Shown: in pieces, positions 6,251 to 6,781 of the stretch | How the letters are laid out: each line of letters starts with the position of its first letter | Position numbering within the stretch: position 1 is the stretch's first letter | Assembly: GCA_017998195.1 (NCBI GenBank) | Contig: JAGODN010000141.1 | Coordinates: 1-6,781 of the forward strand | Direction: 5' to 3' | Source: Desulfobulbus sp. | GTDB taxonomy: Bacteria; Desulfobacterota; Desulfobulbia; Desulfobulbales; Desulfobulbaceae | Length of the DNA stretch: 6,781 bases | Notes under the pieces: generated by a model | The model's database searches: none | Seen by the model: only the letters and a program-made list of their open reading frames with translations | What the model was told of the DNA's origin: nothing | Position numbers and translations under genes: made by a program

Positions 6251-6279
6251 GGCGGGCCGGTCCGCAGGACCATCCCGCC
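6251..6279 (+). repeat. Strong two-part hairpin upstream of gspD
   Basis: GGCGGG (6251-6256) pairs with CCCGCC (6274-6279), and inside it GGTCC (6259-6263) pairs with GGACC (6267-6271) around a GCA loop. The two stems are separated by a 2x2 internal loop (CC against AT). This gives 11 Watson-Crick pairs, 10 of them... all but one G-C, plus a possible T-G pair at 6250/6280. The stem ends 20 nt before the gspD ATG. The bases after it (GCTTTGG) contain only three T residues, so it is a poor intrinsic terminator; an mRNA-stability, processing or attenuation element is more likely. Pairing is seen in the sequence; function is inference. Confidence 0.6.
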
Positions 6280-6299
6280 GCTTTGGACTGTGAACCGAC

Positions 6300-6781
6300 A
6301 TGACGCGACTGCCCTTTTTCGCCCTCCTGCGGCTCTTGCCGCTCGTTTTCCTGCTCTTCGCGGCCGCGCCGGTGCAGGCCGCCGCCCCGGCCGCGGTGCC
6401 GCAGGACAACGGCGCCCAGCGGTATGTGACCATCGATTTCAACGACGTCGATATCAACCTGTTCATAAAGTATATCAGCGAACTCACCCGCAAGAACTTC
6501 GTGGTCGACCGCGAGGTCAAGGGCAAGGTGACCATCATCTCGCCCACCCGCATCTCCGAGGACGACGCCTACCGGGTGTTCGAATCGGTGCTCGAGGTGA
6601 ACGGCTTCGCCGCCGTGCCCAGCGGCTCGGTGATCAAGATCGTGCCCTCGGTGCAGGCCCGCTCGAAGAATGTCGATACCCTGCGCGAGGGCGACCGCAC
6701 CTCCACCGACGACAAGGTGGTTACCCGCATCGTGCCGTTGCGCCACGGCAACGCCGACGAAGTGAAAACCCTGCTCACGCC
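6300..6781 (+). CDS. gspD: Type II secretion outer-membrane secretin GspD, N-terminal part (3' truncated)
   Basis: The frame runs from ATG 6300 off the end of the window and encodes the first 160 residues. Residues 1-27 are a Sec signal peptide with a hydrophobic core (LPFFALLRLLPLVFLLF) and a probable cleavage after Val-Gln-Ala27. Residues 42-121 form the N0 domain, with 'VTIDFNDVDINLFIKYISEL' (43-62), 'NFVVDREVKGKVTIISP' (66-82), 'AYRVFESVLEVNGF' (90-103) and 'SVIKIVPS' (110-117), a textbook GspD opening. The N1 domain begins at about 139 with 'VVTRIVPLRHGNADEVKTLL'. GspD forms the outer-membrane channel, and its N0 domain binds the GspC homology region encoded just upstream. A TGA three codons before the ATG makes this the first possible start. 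The Shine-Dalgarno sequence is weak. No lipoprotein cysteine is present near the signal cleavage site. N2, N3 and secretin domains lie beyond the window. Confidence 0.97.
   Translation, partial: MTRLPFFALLRLLPLVFLLFAAAPVQAAAPAAVPQDNGAQRYVTIDFNDVDINLFIKYISELTRKNFVVDREVKGKVTIISPTRISEDDAYRVFESVLEVNGFAAVPSGSVIKIVPSVQARSKNVDTLREGDRTSTDDKVVTRIVPLRHGNADEVKTLLT

Larger units (their letters stand above)
6203..6299 (+). other. gspC-gspD intergenic gap
   Basis: These 97 nt are the only intergenic space longer than about 30 nt in the window. They hold two inverted repeats (entered separately) and no recognisable sigma-70 or sigma-54 promoter pair on inspection. The sequence before the gspD ATG has only a weak purine stretch (GGA at 6285-6287). 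An in-frame TGA at 6291-6293 rules out a gspD start further upstream. Confidence 0.6.

Noticed and set aside
6251..6286. Reading the gspC-gspD hairpin as an intrinsic terminator ending the operon before gspD.
   Set aside because: Only CTTT follows the stem, without a U-tract, and gspD belongs to the same system on the same strand. A terminator call is not supported.
5345..6553. 402-codon minus-strand frame opposite gspC, the gap and gspD.
   Set aside because: It has no family motif, and its composition mirrors the GC skew of the coding strand. It spans two clear + strand genes.
6215..6781. A + strand frame opened by ATG 6215 that stays open to the window end, overlapping gspD in another frame.
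   Set aside because: The product is Arg/Gly/Pro/His-rich with no known motif, while the frame from 6300 encodes a clear signal peptide and GspD N0 domain. The open frame is a GC-bias effect.
1..6781. Search for tRNA, rRNA, CRISPR repeats, insertion-sequence ends, attachment sites or a promoter for the cluster.
   Set aside because: None was seen. The window is almost fully coding, and the operon start lies upstream of it.

Overview
The window is one strand-uniform stretch of a type II secretion system (T2SS, general secretory pathway) gene cluster. Every supported gene is on the + strand. The order is 3' end of gspH, gspI, gspJ, gspK, gspL, gspM, gspN, gspC, and the 5' part of gspD. Both ends are cut: gspH lacks its N-terminus, and gspD stops after 160 codons. 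The genes expected upstream (gspE ATPase, gspF platform protein, gspG major pseudopilin) lie outside or elsewhere and cannot be judged here.

Organism: the DNA is very GC-rich (about 70% by eye) with strongly GC-biased third positions, so long spurious ORFs occur in other frames. A Gsp cluster that ends in gspN-gspC-gspD, with an AsmA-like GspN and a GspL close in layout to a PilM-PilN fusion, fits Desulfobacterota / former Deltaproteobacteria better than enterobacteria or Pseudomonas. This is inference from gene order and protein form; no taxonomic marker is present.

Layout: 1-233 is the gspH tail; 199-2367 holds the three minor pseudopilins GspI, GspJ and GspK, which with GspH form the pseudopilus tip; 2396-4449 holds GspL and GspM, the inner-membrane platform pair that couples the cytoplasmic ATPase to the pseudopilus; 4464-5405 holds GspN; 5402-6202 holds GspC, the periplasm-spanning link to the outer membrane; 6300-6781 is the start of GspD, the outer-membrane secretin. 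Junctions are very tight: overlaps of 35 nt (H/I), 4 nt (I/J), 11 nt (J/K), 1 nt (L/M) and 4 nt (N/C), and a 14-nt gap (M/N). This implies one polycistronic message with translational coupling. Two junctions differ. Between gspK and gspL, 28 nt are bridged exactly by an 11-codon reading frame with ATGA overlaps at both ends. Between gspC and gspD there is a 97-nt gap, the only real intergenic space, and it holds a strong two-part hairpin 20 nt before the gspD start.

No new biological system is evident; this is a recognisable T2SS. The points worth a second look are the gspC-gspD hairpin, the mini-ORF before gspL, the PDZ-less GspC with a long Pro/Glu-rich tail, and the long PilM-like GspL.
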